DNA of 64,000 nt, from positions 340,094 to 404,093 of the forward strand of contig NZ_BAABKM010000002.1 of assembly GCF_039543825.1 (NCBI RefSeq), written 5' to 3'. Position 1 is the first letter of the stretch. Each line of letters opens with the position of its first letter. Origin of the DNA: Nocardioides conyzicola. Lineage in GTDB: Bacteria; Actinomycetota; Actinomycetes; Propionibacteriales; Nocardioidaceae. The notes below the pieces were generated by a model. That model saw only the letters and a list, made by a program, of their open reading frames with translations, was not told the DNA's origin and did no database searches. The translations under genes and the position numbers were made by a program. This document shows positions 29,860-40,721 of this stretch, one piece after another.

Positions 29860-31308
29860 CTAGCAAGCACTGCCCAGGTCGTCGGCCGAGTTGGCGGCGT
29901 ACCCGGTGCTCAGCGAGCCGAGCGAGCCGCCGGTGATGGTCTCGGACTGTCCCTGCTTCGGCTTCTTCGCCTTGCTGCCGCCGGCGGACGCGGTGCCCTC
30001 GGCCCGGTCGACCGCCTGCGCGACCTTGTGCCGGATCAGCTTGATGTCGGGGTCGGCGGTGTTGATCATCGGCGGCACCAGCGACAGCGTCGAGACCTTC
30101 TGGCTGCGCGCCTTCATGGCCAGCTGCACGAAGCGTGAGAACTCGCCGGACGGGATGTTGGTCGAGACCATGGCGGAGCTCGCGTCGGCGATGTCGGCGA
30201 AGTTGCGGACCGCCGTCTGCGGGCTGATCTGCTGGAGCATCGCGCCCATCACGCACTTCTGGCGTGCCATCCGCGAGTAGTCGTCGGAGTCGTCGCGCGC
30301 CCGGGCGAACCAGAGGGTGTCGTGGCCGTCGAGCTTGCGGACGCCGGGCTTGATGTAGCCGGTGACGTCGGAGCCGAGGCCGCCGACCGGGATCGGCTGG
30401 CGCACGTTGAGCGTCACGCCGCCGACGGCGTCGACGAGGTCGCTGAAGCCGCGCAGGTTGACCATCGCCCAGTAGTTGATCTTGAGGCCGGTGATGCCCT
30501 CGATCGCCATGATCGTCGCGTCCACGCCGGGGTTGTCGGAGTCCGGGAACAGCTCGGTGTTGTCGCCGGCCCAGGTGCTCACGCCGTTGAGGTAGTCGGC
30601 GTCGAAGCCGTCGGGGAACTGCTCGCGCATCACCGACCCCTTCACGAAGGGGAAGTTCTTCATGTTGCGCGGGAGCGAGATCAGCACGGTGCGGCCGGTG
30701 TCCTCGTCGATGCTGGCGACCGTCATGGAGTCGGGCCGCAGCCCCCACCGTCCGGCGCCGGAGTCGCCGCCGAGCAGCAGCACGTTGTAGCGGCCGTCGT
30801 GGGCGCTGGTCGCCTGGCCGTCGCCGGACATCGCGAGGACGAAGTCGCGCTGGACGCCGACCATGTGCGCGCCGAAGAGCAGCGTGGCGGCGATCGAGAA
30901 GCAGAGCACGCCGTTGACGCCGATCGCGGCCCGGCGGTGCGCCATGTTGAGCGTGAGCGGCTGGCCGAGGCGCCAGGCGTCGACGAAGAGGTACGCCCAG
31001 CCGATGGCGAGCCCGGTGAGCAGCAACCGCAGCAGCAGCAGCGCGGCGGGGTCGAAGGCGAGATCGAGGTACGTCGTCGGCCGCACCAGGGCGACGACGG
31101 CGGCCGTGAGGACGGAGAGCAGCAGCACCGCCCAGATCCGCAGCGCGACGCGGCCGACCTTGCGGTTGCCGGCGACGAGCTGCGCGGAGCCCGGCAGCAC
31201 GAGGGTCATCAGCATCAGGGCGACGGCCCGGCGGAACCGTACGCGGGCGGCGCGCTCACCGGGGGTGAAGCGCGAGGCTTGCGACCCGGGGGAAGGTGCG
31301 GGCGGCAT
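29860..31308 (-). CDS. LCP-family glycopolymer ligase, first gene of galactan operon
   Basis: 482 residues from ATG 31308, chosen for the AGAGAGG ribosome site seven bases upstream. About four N-terminal hydrophobic helices (residues about 27-155) precede an extracytoplasmic LytR-CpsA-Psr domain with NVLLLGGDSGAGRWGLRPDS, ISLPRNMKNFPF and WFARARDDSDDYSRMARQ. LCP enzymes transfer lipid-linked glycopolymers to peptidoglycan; mycobacterial Lcp1 does this with galactan. Position at the head of the galactan operon suggests that substrate. The tail is lysine/serine-rich. A 19-nt element shared with the amidase promoter lies 55 bp upstream. Confidence 0.9.
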   Translation of the reverse strand: MPPAPSPGSQASRFTPGERAARVRFRRAVALMLMTLVLPGSAQLVAGNRKVGRVALRIWAVLLLSVLTAAVVALVRPTTYLDLAFDPAALLLLRLLLTGLAIGWAYLFVDAWRLGQPLTLNMAHRRAAIGVNGVLCFSIAATLLFGAHMVGVQRDFVLAMSGDGQATSAHDGRYNVLLLGGDSGAGRWGLRPDSMTVASIDEDTGRTVLISLPRNMKNFPFVKGSVMREQFPDGFDADYLNGVSTWAGDNTELFPDSDNPGVDATIMAIEGITGLKINYWAMVNLRGFSDLVDAVGGVTLNVRQPIPVGGLGSDVTGYIKPGVRKLDGHDTLWFARARDDSDDYSRMARQKCVMGAMLQQISPQTAVRNFADIADASSAMVSTNIPSGEFSRFVQLAMKARSQKVSTLSLVPPMINTADPDIKLIRHKVAQAVDRAEGTASAGGSKAKKPKQGQSETITGGSLGSLSTGYAANSADDLGSAC

Positions 31309-31362
31309 CGAGATGCCTCTCTCGAGAACGTCGTGCGGGGAAGGATGGTGCCCCGTCAGTAT

Positions 31363-31381
31363 CACCAGTCACAGGGGCAAC
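31363..31381. promoter_or_regulatory. Element shared with amidase promoter (GTCACA box)
   Basis: CACCAGTCACAGGGGCAAC is identical to 22906-22924 and stands 55 bp upstream of the minus-strand LCP gene, 61 bp upstream of the plus-strand LCP gene. Only one GTCACA nonamer is perfect here; the adjacent unit GTATCACCA is degenerate. Confidence 0.5.
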
Positions 31382-31441
31382 ATCCGACACGACGCGCCGG
31401 TCGAGCCCGGGACGCCAGGCCCGACCGGGTACCGTCGCCGC

Positions 31442-32673
31442 ATGAACGAGCGTCCCCGCGGCGACGGCGAGCCCGCGGAGGGCACCCCGGAGTACCACTG
31501 GCTGTACGGCGGTGGCGCCGACCCCAGCAAGGCCCGTCCTGGTGAGCCCCGGCCCGACGAGACCCGGGTGATGCCGGCGATGTCCCGCCCCACCAGCCCG
31601 CCTCCGGCCGGCACCACCAGCCGGCCGGTCCCGCCGCAGCGCAGCGCCGGCGTACCCCCGACTCCTCCGCCGGTCGCGCCGACCCCGGCGAGCCAGCGGG
31701 CACCTCGCCGCCGCGGCCCCCGCTTCTACCTGCGCATCGTGCTGGTCCTGCTCCTGCTCTGGGTCGCCTACCTGGTCGCCGTTCCGCTGATCGCGTGGAA
31801 CAAGGTCGACAAGGTCGACTTCGAGCCGAAGGGCAACCGTCCCGCCGACCAGCCGGGCACGACCTACCTCATGGTCGGCAGCGACTCCCGCGCCGGGCTG
31901 ACCAAGGAGCAGCGCAAGGAGTACGCCACCGGCAACGAGTCGGGGCAGCGCACCGACACGATCATGCTGCTGCACACCGGCTCCGGACCCAACCTGCTGA
32001 TGTCGATCCCGCGGGACTCGATCGTCGACATCCCCGGGCACGGCAGCGGCAAGATCAACGCCGCCTACGCGTACGGCGGGCCGAAGCTGCTGGTGCGGAC
32101 CATCGAGAACGAGACCGGCATCCGAGTCGACGAGTACGCCGAGGTCGGCCTCGGCGGCGTCGTCGAAATGGTCGACGCGGTCGGCGGCATCGAGATCTGC
32201 CCGACGTTCCGGATGAAGGACCGCCTCGCGGGCCTGAACATCAAGAAGGGCTGCCAGCAGGCCGACGGCCGGGTGGCCCTGGGCTACGCACGCTCACGGC
32301 ACACCGACCCCCGCTACGGCGACATCACCCGCGCCAAGCACCAGCGCGAGGTCGTCTCCGCAGTCGGCTCCGAGGTGATGTCGCCCTGGACGTTCATCAA
32401 CCCGTTCCGCTACTGGGGCGTGATGATGGCGGTGCCGGACACGTTCACGTTCGGTGAGGGGATGTCGCCCTTCGGCGCGGGTCGCTGGGCGCTCGCGATG
32501 ACCCGGGTCAACGGCGACAGCGGCCTGACCTGCGGGGTGCCGATCTCCGACCTCGCCGTGCACTGGGACCCGGACCGGTCGAAGCGGATGTTCGACTACA
32601 TCAAGGAAGACAAGACGGACGACATCCCCAAGGGGCTCTGCACGCCGACGGGTCTCCCCAAGAGCGTGACGGG

Positions 32674-32677
<4 letters not shown>
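31442..32677 (+). CDS. LCP-family protein with proline-rich cytoplasmic N-terminus
   Basis: 411 residues. A proline-rich cytoplasmic stretch (about 1-92) leads to one helix (about 97-118, LRIVLVLLLLWVAYLVAVPL) and an LCP domain with YLMVGSDSRAGLT, RTDTIMLLHTG, MSIPRDSIVDIPGHG, KINAAYAYGG and GYARSRHTDPRYGDITR. The conserved arginines and acidic residues are intact, so it should be an active glycopolymer-peptidoglycan ligase. It diverges from the galactan-operon LCP gene and overlaps the next gene as ATGA. Wall teichoic acid-like or other polymer could be its substrate. Confidence 0.9.
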
Positions 32678-33540
<863 letters not shown>

Positions 33541-33604
33541 CCGATCGTGCACCGCCTGGCGTCCGCCCGGGCCACCGCACTGCGCAGCGCGGGGGCCGCT
33601 GGCC

Positions 33605-33859
33605 GTGCGCATCCCGTGCCGGGTCGCGTACGTCGTGGCCGAGCCGGACCGGGCCGGGTTCGCCTACGGCACCCTGCCCGGGCACCCGGAGTCCGGCGAG
33701 GAGCGCTTCCTGCTGACCCGCCTCTCCGACGGGCGGATCACCTTCACGGTCACGGCGTTCTCCCGTCCCGCGACCCGGCTGGCCCGCGCCGGCGGCCCGC
33801 TCACCCGCAGCATCCAGGACCGCGTCAGCCGGCGCTACCTGCGCGCCGCCGATCGCTGA
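33605..33859 (+). pseudogene. DUF1990 C-terminal fragment
   Basis: From GTG 33605, 84 residues (MRIPCRVAYVVAEPDRAGFA, then YGTLPGHPESGEE and TAFSRPATRLARAGG) match the C-terminal half of DUF1990 proteins, which are normally about 160-190 residues. The frame stays open upstream to the end of the preceding gene, but that sequence does not look like the DUF1990 N-terminus. The last 35 bp overlap the 3' end of the convergent paaK gene. It is most simply a deletion remnant, though a short functional protein cannot be excluded. Confidence 0.6.
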
Positions 33860-35108
33860 TCCGCTTGGCCTTGCCCAGCGAGCGCTCGAGGGCGTGCGGC
33901 GCCAGCACCTCGACCCGCGCCGTGACTCCGATCCGCTGCTTGATGCGCTCCTCGAGCCGCGCACCCAGCCCCTCGTCGTACCTCTCCTCGACGGCCTCGA
34001 CCTGCACGGTCAGCTCGTCGAGGCTCCCGGGTCGGGTCAGCACGCACAGGTAGTGCGGTGCCAGGCCCTCGACCGCGAGGATCTGCTCCTCGACCTGCGA
34101 CGGGAAGACGTTGACGCCGCGCACGATCATCATGTCGTCGGTGCGGCCGGTGACCTTCTCCATCCGCCGGAAGGTCGGGTACGCCGTGCCCGGCAGCAGC
34201 CGGGTCAGGTCGCGGGTGCGGTAGCGGATGACCGGCATCGCCAGCTTGGTCAGCGAGGTGAAGACCAGCTCGCCGCGCTCGCCGTCCGCCACCGGCTCGA
34301 GGGTCACCGGGTCGACGACCTCGGGCAGGAAGTGGTCCTCCCAGACGTGCAGCCCGTCCTGCGTCTCCCCCGACTCCGCCGAGACGCCCGGCCCCATCAC
34401 CTCGGACAGCCCGTAGAGGTCGACGGCGCGGATGCCCGAGCGCTGCTCGACGGTCCGTCGCATGTCGTCGGTCCACGGCTCGGCGCCGAAGATGCCCACC
34501 TCGAGGCTGGTGCTCCGCGGGTCGACGCCCTGGCGGTCCATCTCGTCCAGGATCGCCAGGAAGTACGACGGCGTCGACATGATCACCCGCGGTCCGAAGT
34601 CGAGGATCAGCTGGACCTGCCGCTCGGTCATCCCGCCGGCGATCGGCACGACCGTGCACCCGAGCCGCTCCGCGCCGTAGTGCGCGCCGAGCCCGCCGGT
34701 GAAGAGCCCGTAGCCGTAGGCGACGTGGACCACGTCGCCGGGCCGACCGCCCATCGCCCGGATCGAGCGGGCCATCAGCTCCGCCCAGGTGTCGATGTCG
34801 GCCTGGGTGTAGCCCACGACGGTCGGCTTGCCGGTCGTCCCGCTCGACGCATGGACCCGCACCACCTGCTCGCGCGGCACCGCGAACATGCCGAAGGGGT
34901 AGTTGGCCCGCAGGTCGGCCTTGGCGGTGAAGGGGAACCGGGCCAGGTCGGCGAGCGAGACCAGGTCGTCGGGGTGCACACCCGCCTCGTCGAAGGCGTG
35001 GCGGTAGTGCGGGACCGCGTCGTACGCCGCGCGCAGCGTCGCCTGGAGGCGCTCCAGCTGGAGTGCCTCCAGGCGATCACGGTCGTACGACGGGACCTCT
35101 CCGGTCAC
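33825..35108 (-). CDS. paaK: Phenylacetate-CoA ligase
   Basis: 427 residues, full length for PaaK, which activates phenylacetate (or a related aryl acid) with ATP and CoA. The adenylation P-loop is VHASSGTTGKPTVVGYT, followed by YGYGLFTGGLGAHYGAERLG, FGAEPWTDDMR, VDLYGLSEVMGPG and the hinge RTDDMMIVRGVNVFPSQVEE. No paaABCDE genes are nearby, so it may serve another aryl-CoA route or act alone. Confidence 0.93.
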   Translation of the reverse strand: MTGEVPSYDRDRLEALQLERLQATLRAAYDAVPHYRHAFDEAGVHPDDLVSLADLARFPFTAKADLRANYPFGMFAVPREQVVRVHASSGTTGKPTVVGYTQADIDTWAELMARSIRAMGGRPGDVVHVAYGYGLFTGGLGAHYGAERLGCTVVPIAGGMTERQVQLILDFGPRVIMSTPSYFLAILDEMDRQGVDPRSTSLEVGIFGAEPWTDDMRRTVEQRSGIRAVDLYGLSEVMGPGVSAESGETQDGLHVWEDHFLPEVVDPVTLEPVADGERGELVFTSLTKLAMPVIRYRTRDLTRLLPGTAYPTFRRMEKVTGRTDDMMIVRGVNVFPSQVEEQILAVEGLAPHYLCVLTRPGSLDELTVQVEAVEERYDEGLGARLEERIKQRIGVTARVEVLAPHALERSLGKAKRISDRRRAGSAG

Positions 35109-35128
35109 CCGGTCAGGCTAGACCCTGG

Positions 35129-38100
35129 TCAGGGCTTCAACTTCGCGGTCGCGGCGCTGGACGCGGAAACGGTCGTGTAGCCGGCTTTGGTGGCCGTCAC
35201 GACGACGTGCAGCTTCTTGCCGGCCTGCGCCTTCTTGACCTTGTACGAGGTCTTGGTGGCACCGGAGATCGGCGTGCTGCCGGCGTACCACTTGTAGGTC
35301 AGCTTCACCCCGGTCTCCCACTTGACCGGCTTCACCTTGAGCGTGCGGCCGACCTTGGCCACGCCCTGGATGACCGGCTTGGGGTGGGTCGCGAGCTTGC
35401 CCTTGGCGACGGTCGCGGTCGCGAGGCTCACGGTGCTGGCCGGCGAGTAGCCGGTCTTGGTCCCGGTCACCCTGAGCGTGATCTTCGAGCCGGCGTCGGC
35501 GGCCACCAGCGGGTAGCTGCTGCCCGTCGCCCCGCTGATCGGGGTGCTGCCCCGGAGCCACTGGTAGGACAGCGTCACACCGTCGTCCCAGGTGCCGGTG
35601 ACGGCCTTGAGCACCGTGCCGACCTTGGCGGCTCCCGTGATCGCCGGGGTCGGGGTGGAGACCAGGTCGCCGAGCCCGATGGTGGCCGTCAGGTCGCTGG
35701 ACCGGGCGACACCGACGTACCCGGCCTTGCTGCCGGACACCCGGACCCGCAGCTGCTTGCCGAGGTCGGCCGGCGCCACGACGTACGTCGCACCGGTGGC
35801 TCCCGCGATCGCGTCCTCGCCTGCGAACCACTGGTAGGCGAGGTCCGTGCCGTCGTCCCACGCACCCGGGGCGGCCGTGAGCGTCTCCCCGACCTTCGTC
35901 ACCCCGGAGATGACGGGCGTCGGCGTGCTCTCCAGCTCGCCGGCGACGACCGCGGAGGTCGCCTCGCTCGTCTTCGTGACCGGCACGTAGCCGCTCTTGC
36001 GGCCGGTCACCGACACCGTGATGACGGCGCCAAGGTCGTCGGCCGACGGGTGGTAGAAGAAGTCGGTCGCCCCCTCGATCGGCTGACCGTCGGCCGACCA
36101 GGCGTAGTCGAAGACCACCCCGTCGTCCCACGAGCCACGGTCGATGCTGAGCGTCCCGCCGACCTGCGGCGTCCCCATGACCGCCGGGGTCGGCGTCGAG
36201 GTCTGGTCACCGAGGCCGACCGCCGCCGTGGCGTTGCTCGTCCTCGACACCGGCTCGTAGCCGGTCTTCGTGCCGGTGACCCTCACGGTGATGGCGGCGT
36301 CCAGCTGGCCGAACGCCGGCTCGAACGTCTCCTCGGTCGCACCGCTGACCGGCTTGCCGTCGGCGAGCCACTGGTAGGCGAGCTCCGTGTCCGCGTCCCA
36401 GTCACCCGGGTGCGCGGTCAGGGTCGCGCCGACCTTCGGCGTACCGGTGATGGTCGGCACCGGGGTGCTCGACAGGTCACCCTGGGCGACCGGACCGGTG
36501 GCCTCGCTCGTCCTCGTGACCGGGTCGTAGCCCGTCTTGGTGCCGGTCACGGCCACGGTGACGACCGCGCCGACCTTGCCCGCACCGGGCGTGTACGTCG
36601 TGCCCGTGGCACCGTCGACGGGAGTGCCGTCGGCGAGCCACTGGTAGGTCAGCTCGACGCCGTCGTCCCAGGTGCCCGGCACCGCGGTGAGGGCGACGCC
36701 GACCTTCGGGGTGCCGGTGATGGTCGGCACCGGGGTGTCGACGAGGTCACCCTGGGCGACCGGGCTGGTGGCCTCGCTCGTCTTCGTGACCGGGTCGTAG
36801 CCCGTCTTGGTGCCGGTGACGGCCACGGTGACGACCGCGCCGACCTTGCCGGGACCGGGCGTGTACGTCGTGCCCGTGGCACCGTCGACGGGGGTGCCGT
36901 CGGCGAGCCACTGGTACGCCAGCTCCGTGTCCGCGTCCCAGTCGCCCGGGTGTGCTGTCAGCGTGGCGCCGACCTTCGGCGTACCGCTGATCGTCGGCAC
37001 CGGGGTGCTCGACAGGTCACCCTGGGCGACCGGACCGGTGGCCTCGCTCGTCTTCGTGACCGGGTCGTAGCCCGCCTTGGTGCCGGTCACGGCCACGGTG
37101 ACGACCGCGCCGACCTTGCCCGCACCGGGCGTGTACGTCGTACCCGTGGCGCCGTCGACCGGAGTGCCGTCGGCGAGCCACTGGTAGGCGAGCTCGACGC
37201 CGTCGTCCCAGGTACCCGGCACGGCGGCGAGCTCCCGCCCGACCTTCGCCGTGCCGCTGATGGTCGGCACCGGGGTGCTCGCCAGGTCGCCCTTGGCCAC
37301 GGGCGCCGTCGGGTCGCTCGTCTTCGACACCGTCTCGTAGTCGGGCTTGGTGCTGGTCACCTTGACGGTGATGGCAGCGCCGACCTCGCTCGCGCCCGGG
37401 GTGAACCACGGAGAGACGGCGCCGTCGATCGCCACGTCGTCGGCGTACCACTGGAAGGCCTGAGAAGTGCCGTCGTCCCAGGTGCTGCTGGTGGTCAGCT
37501 CGTGTCCCACCTGCGGGGTACCCACGATGGTCGGGGTCGGCTGCAGGGTCTGCACCCCCACGATCGTCTTGCCTTCGCTGGTCTTGGTGACCGTGGTGTA
37601 GCCGGACCGGGTGCTGGTGACCTCGTAGGTCAGCACCTGGCCGATCTGGGCGACCGTCGGCGTGTACGTCGTGCCGGTCGCGCCGGCGATCTCGACTCCG
37701 TCGGCGTACCACTTGTTGGTCTTCGTCGTGCCGGTGTCCCAGGTGCCCTGGACACCGGTGACGGCCGTCCCGACCCGCGGGGTGCCGGTGATGGTCGGCG
37801 TCGGCTGCAGCGTCTGCGTGCCCGCCACGACCGCGTCGCTGCCGGCGCTGATCTTGGTCACGGCCGTGATGCCGGCCTTCGTGCCGGTCACGGTCACGGT
37901 CAGGGTCTGGCCGAGCTGGGTCGCCGTCGGGGTGAACGAGCCGGTGGTCGCTCCGCCGATGTTGGTGCCGTTGGCCTGCCACGTGAAGGTCGTCGTGACG
38001 CCGTCGTCCCACGAGCCGTAGTTGGGGGCGAAGGGGACCCCGACCTTCGGGGTGCCCGTGAAGGTGGGCGTGGGCGTCGACGCGAGCGCGTCACCCGCGG

Positions 38101-40615
38101 CCACCGCAGTCGTGGCCGCGCTGGTCTTGCTGGCCGTGGTGTAGCCGGCCCTGGTCCCAGTGACGACGACGTCGATCGTCTGCCCCACCTGGCTGGCGAC
38201 GGCCGGCACGTAGGACGGTCCGGTCGCGCCGGAGATGTTGGTGCCGTTGGCACGCCACTGGTAGGTGAAGACCGTGCCGGCCTGCCAGGTGCCGCGGTCG
38301 ACCGTGAGCCGCTGGCCGATCTTCGGGGTGCCCGAGATCGTCGGCGTGCCGGTCGTCATCGTGGCCCGGACTCCGACCGCGGTGGCGGCACTCGTCTGGG
38401 TCGTCGGGTTGAAGCCGGCCAGGGTGCCGGTCACCCGCACGGTGACCGGGAGGCCGACAACGTCGCTCGCGGGCGTGTACGTCGCGCTCGTGGCCCCGGG
38501 GACGGGCGTGCCGTCGAGGAACCACTGGTAGCCGAAGGTGGTGCCGTCGGCCCAGCCGGTGGTGTCCGCGGTCAGCGGGACGCCGACGGTAGGGGTTCCG
38601 CCGGTGATGGTCGGGACGGGCGCGGGAGAGATCGGAGCGTTGCCGACGACCGTGGTCGCGGTGCAGCTCAGGCAGGTGCCGCCGAGGGTCGACGCGCGGG
38701 CGACGGCCTTGAGCGTCTTGCCGGTGGTCGCAGCCACCGCAGTGAACGGGACGTCGACCGTCGCCGTCGCCGCCAGGGCGGTGGCCGGGACGCTCCAGGT
38801 CAGGGTGCTGCCGTCCAGGGTGACGTTGGCCGGCAGCGTGCCGATCGTCGCGTCGTCGAGGACGTCACCCACGTCGAGGGTGATGACGGTCCCGCCTGCG
38901 GGCATCGCGATCTTGCCGGTGTTGCGGGCCGACAGCGTGTAGGTCAGCGCGTCGCCCGGGTTGACCTGCGTGGTCGGACCGGCGACGTTCAGGTTGAACT
39001 TCACCTGCCAGGCCGGCTTGGTGTTGGAGAACCACCAGCTCTGGAAGAACGCGGTCAGGTCTCGGCCCGAGATGCTCTCGGCCAAGGCCTCGAACGCCGC
39101 CGTACGCCGTCCGCTGATCTGGCCGCCGCCGTAGGTCAGCTGGTACTGCCGCATCAGGGTCTCGAAGTCGGCCGCGCCGATCGCGGTGCGCAGTGCCTCG
39201 AGGGACATCGCTCCCTTGGCGTAGACCTGCTGGCCGAACAGCTGGTTGCCGTTGGTCATGGCCGCGCCCGCGATGGTGAACGTGCTGGAGGTGGGGGACG
39301 CCGAGTTCCACGTGGCGTACACGGCCTGCTCGGTCGTGGTGTTGCTGGTGCCGGAGCTCTCGAAGGCGAACTGGTACGGCGCGTACGTCGCCGGACCCTC
39401 GTTGAGGGTGATGTCGTTCCAGTCGGTCGGCGAGACGTTGTCGCCCCACCACTGGTGCATGATCTCGTGGTAGAAGGAGCCACCGGCGCTGTTGGGGAAG
39501 AACGGCCGGTCCTGGGTCTCGAGGGCGTAGTTGATCGTGCTGGGGACCACGTCGGTCACCACGCCGGTGCTGTTGCCCGGGTAGGGGCCGTACTTCGACT
39601 CGTAGAAGTCGAGGAGCGACTTGAACTGCGAGCGCGAGACCTGGGTGGTGTTCTGGTTCGCGACGGAGATCGCGGGGTCGATGAACGACCACTCGTGCAA
39701 GACGCGGCCACTGGCCAGGGTGATGTCGGACTCGTAGACGTCGTACCGGCCGATCGAGATCATCGAGAGCTCGCTGGCCATCTGCTTGGTCTCGTTCCAC
39801 ACCCACGTGGTGCGGCTGCCGTCATCGTTGGGAGTCTTCGAGACCAGCTCGCCGTTGCCGGCCACGGCGGACGGGTAGGGCTTGCCACCGGCGTTGGCGT
39901 AGTTGGACGTCTTCAGCGTGCTGGGGACGTCGACGCTCACCGTGTAGGTCGCCTTGTCGCGCGGCGTGTTGTTGTTGGGGAAGAGCGTCATCGAGCCGAC
40001 GGGCTGGTTGACGAAGGTCGCGCCGTCCGTCGTGTTGTTCCAGCCCTCGGCCGAGCCGTCGGTGTCGAAGTGGATCACGGGGGCGCCATGGGCGGTCACG
40101 ACGGTCGTGAAGGAGCCCTCCACCGGCGTGGCCGGGGTGATGATCAGCTTGTGGTTGTCGGCCGTGGCGGCGGTCGTGCTGCTGGCCTCGATGCGGGTGA
40201 AGGTGGCGGGGGCGCCGTTCACGGTGACCGTGTCGACGTCGTACGTCGACGCGGCGAGGTTGCCGGTCGAGCCCTGGAAGTCCAGGGAGTACGACGACAG
40301 CGGGGCACCTGTCGTCGCCGCGTCGATGGTCGTCGTGGTGGCGACGGTGGACGTGCCGACCGCTGCATTGGCGGTCGCGGTGACGAAGTCGGCCTTGAGC
40401 TTGATGTCGTAGTGCGAGACGTCGTACCCGCCGTTGCCCTGGTTGGGGAAGAGCGAGTCGCCGGCGGTCTGCGCGCCCGAGACGGCGTCGGCGGCGTACG
40501 CCGTGCCGGTCAGTTGGGTCGTGGCGAGCGCGCCGGCGGCGAGCGTCAGCGCGAGGGCCCTCCCGACGTACCGTCCGACTCGACTCGTGCTCGTCTGCGT
40601 GCTGACGAAGCTCAT
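35129..40615 (-). CDS. Secreted M1-type aminopeptidase with 13 Ig-like repeats
   Basis: 1,828 residues. A signal peptide ends near residue 41 (GTAYA/ADA). The gluzincin metallopeptidase domain covers about 50-545: HEIMH at 383-387 and the glutamate E406 eighteen residues later (HExxH-x18-E), with YALETQDRP at the position of the M1 GAMEN motif. A linker of beta domain leads at about residue 665 into 13 tandem repeats of about 90 residues with the pattern TPKVGxxL, GTWDDG, YQWLADGTPVDGATG, TYTP, VTVTGTKAGY. There is no LPXTG or membrane anchor, so it is probably released or held by the repeats. It follows paaK by 20 bp. Confidence 0.9.
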   Translation of the reverse strand: MSFVSTQTSTSRVGRYVGRALALTLAAGALATTQLTGTAYAADAVSGAQTAGDSLFPNQGNGGYDVSHYDIKLKADFVTATANAAVGTSTVATTTTIDAATTGAPLSSYSLDFQGSTGNLAASTYDVDTVTVNGAPATFTRIEASSTTAATADNHKLIITPATPVEGSFTTVVTAHGAPVIHFDTDGSAEGWNNTTDGATFVNQPVGSMTLFPNNNTPRDKATYTVSVDVPSTLKTSNYANAGGKPYPSAVAGNGELVSKTPNDDGSRTTWVWNETKQMASELSMISIGRYDVYESDITLASGRVLHEWSFIDPAISVANQNTTQVSRSQFKSLLDFYESKYGPYPGNSTGVVTDVVPSTINYALETQDRPFFPNSAGGSFYHEIMHQWWGDNVSPTDWNDITLNEGPATYAPYQFAFESSGTSNTTTEQAVYATWNSASPTSSTFTIAGAAMTNGNQLFGQQVYAKGAMSLEALRTAIGAADFETLMRQYQLTYGGGQISGRRTAAFEALAESISGRDLTAFFQSWWFSNTKPAWQVKFNLNVAGPTTQVNPGDALTYTLSARNTGKIAMPAGGTVITLDVGDVLDDATIGTLPANVTLDGSTLTWSVPATALAATATVDVPFTAVAATTGKTLKAVARASTLGGTCLSCTATTVVGNAPISPAPVPTITGGTPTVGVPLTADTTGWADGTTFGYQWFLDGTPVPGATSATYTPASDVVGLPVTVRVTGTLAGFNPTTQTSAATAVGVRATMTTGTPTISGTPKIGQRLTVDRGTWQAGTVFTYQWRANGTNISGATGPSYVPAVASQVGQTIDVVVTGTRAGYTTASKTSAATTAVAAGDALASTPTPTFTGTPKVGVPFAPNYGSWDDGVTTTFTWQANGTNIGGATTGSFTPTATQLGQTLTVTVTGTKAGITAVTKISAGSDAVVAGTQTLQPTPTITGTPRVGTAVTGVQGTWDTGTTKTNKWYADGVEIAGATGTTYTPTVAQIGQVLTYEVTSTRSGYTTVTKTSEGKTIVGVQTLQPTPTIVGTPQVGHELTTSSTWDDGTSQAFQWYADDVAIDGAVSPWFTPGASEVGAAITVKVTSTKPDYETVSKTSDPTAPVAKGDLASTPVPTISGTAKVGRELAAVPGTWDDGVELAYQWLADGTPVDGATGTTYTPGAGKVGAVVTVAVTGTKAGYDPVTKTSEATGPVAQGDLSSTPVPTISGTPKVGATLTAHPGDWDADTELAYQWLADGTPVDGATGTTYTPGPGKVGAVVTVAVTGTKTGYDPVTKTSEATSPVAQGDLVDTPVPTITGTPKVGVALTAVPGTWDDGVELTYQWLADGTPVDGATGTTYTPGAGKVGAVVTVAVTGTKTGYDPVTRTSEATGPVAQGDLSSTPVPTITGTPKVGATLTAHPGDWDADTELAYQWLADGKPVSGATEETFEPAFGQLDAAITVRVTGTKTGYEPVSRTSNATAAVGLGDQTSTPTPAVMGTPQVGGTLSIDRGSWDDGVVFDYAWSADGQPIEGATDFFYHPSADDLGAVITVSVTGRKSGYVPVTKTSEATSAVVAGELESTPTPVISGVTKVGETLTAAPGAWDDGTDLAYQWFAGEDAIAGATGATYVVAPADLGKQLRVRVSGSKAGYVGVARSSDLTATIGLGDLVSTPTPAITGAAKVGTVLKAVTGTWDDGVTLSYQWLRGSTPISGATGSSYPLVAADAGSKITLRVTGTKTGYSPASTVSLATATVAKGKLATHPKPVIQGVAKVGRTLKVKPVKWETGVKLTYKWYAGSTPISGATKTSYKVKKAQAGKKLHVVVTATKAGYTTVSASSAATAKLKP
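35132..38625 (-). repeat. Tandem Ig-like repeat-coding array, 270-bp period
   Basis: Thirteen units of about 270 bp encode the C-terminal repeats. Units 6-9 (about 36205-37275) are nearly identical and alternate: units 6 and 8 carry AVPGTWDDGVEL, units 7 and 9 carry AHPGDWDADTEL. The pattern points to duplication of a two-unit, 540-bp block. Outer units are well diverged. Confidence 0.85.
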
Positions 40616-40721
40616 GCGCGATCCCCTGGTTCAGCCCGAGACGGCTGGCACGACCGATTCGGCCGCGCGGTGACCGTAACGGCCGGATATTTCGCCAGCG
40701 TTACAATTCTCAGCCTTTGCA

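Noticed and set aside
36205..37275. Regular 270-bp repeats considered as a possible CRISPR or non-coding repeat array.
   Set aside because: The repeats are in-frame protein-coding units of an Ig-like array, and the period is far too long for CRISPR.
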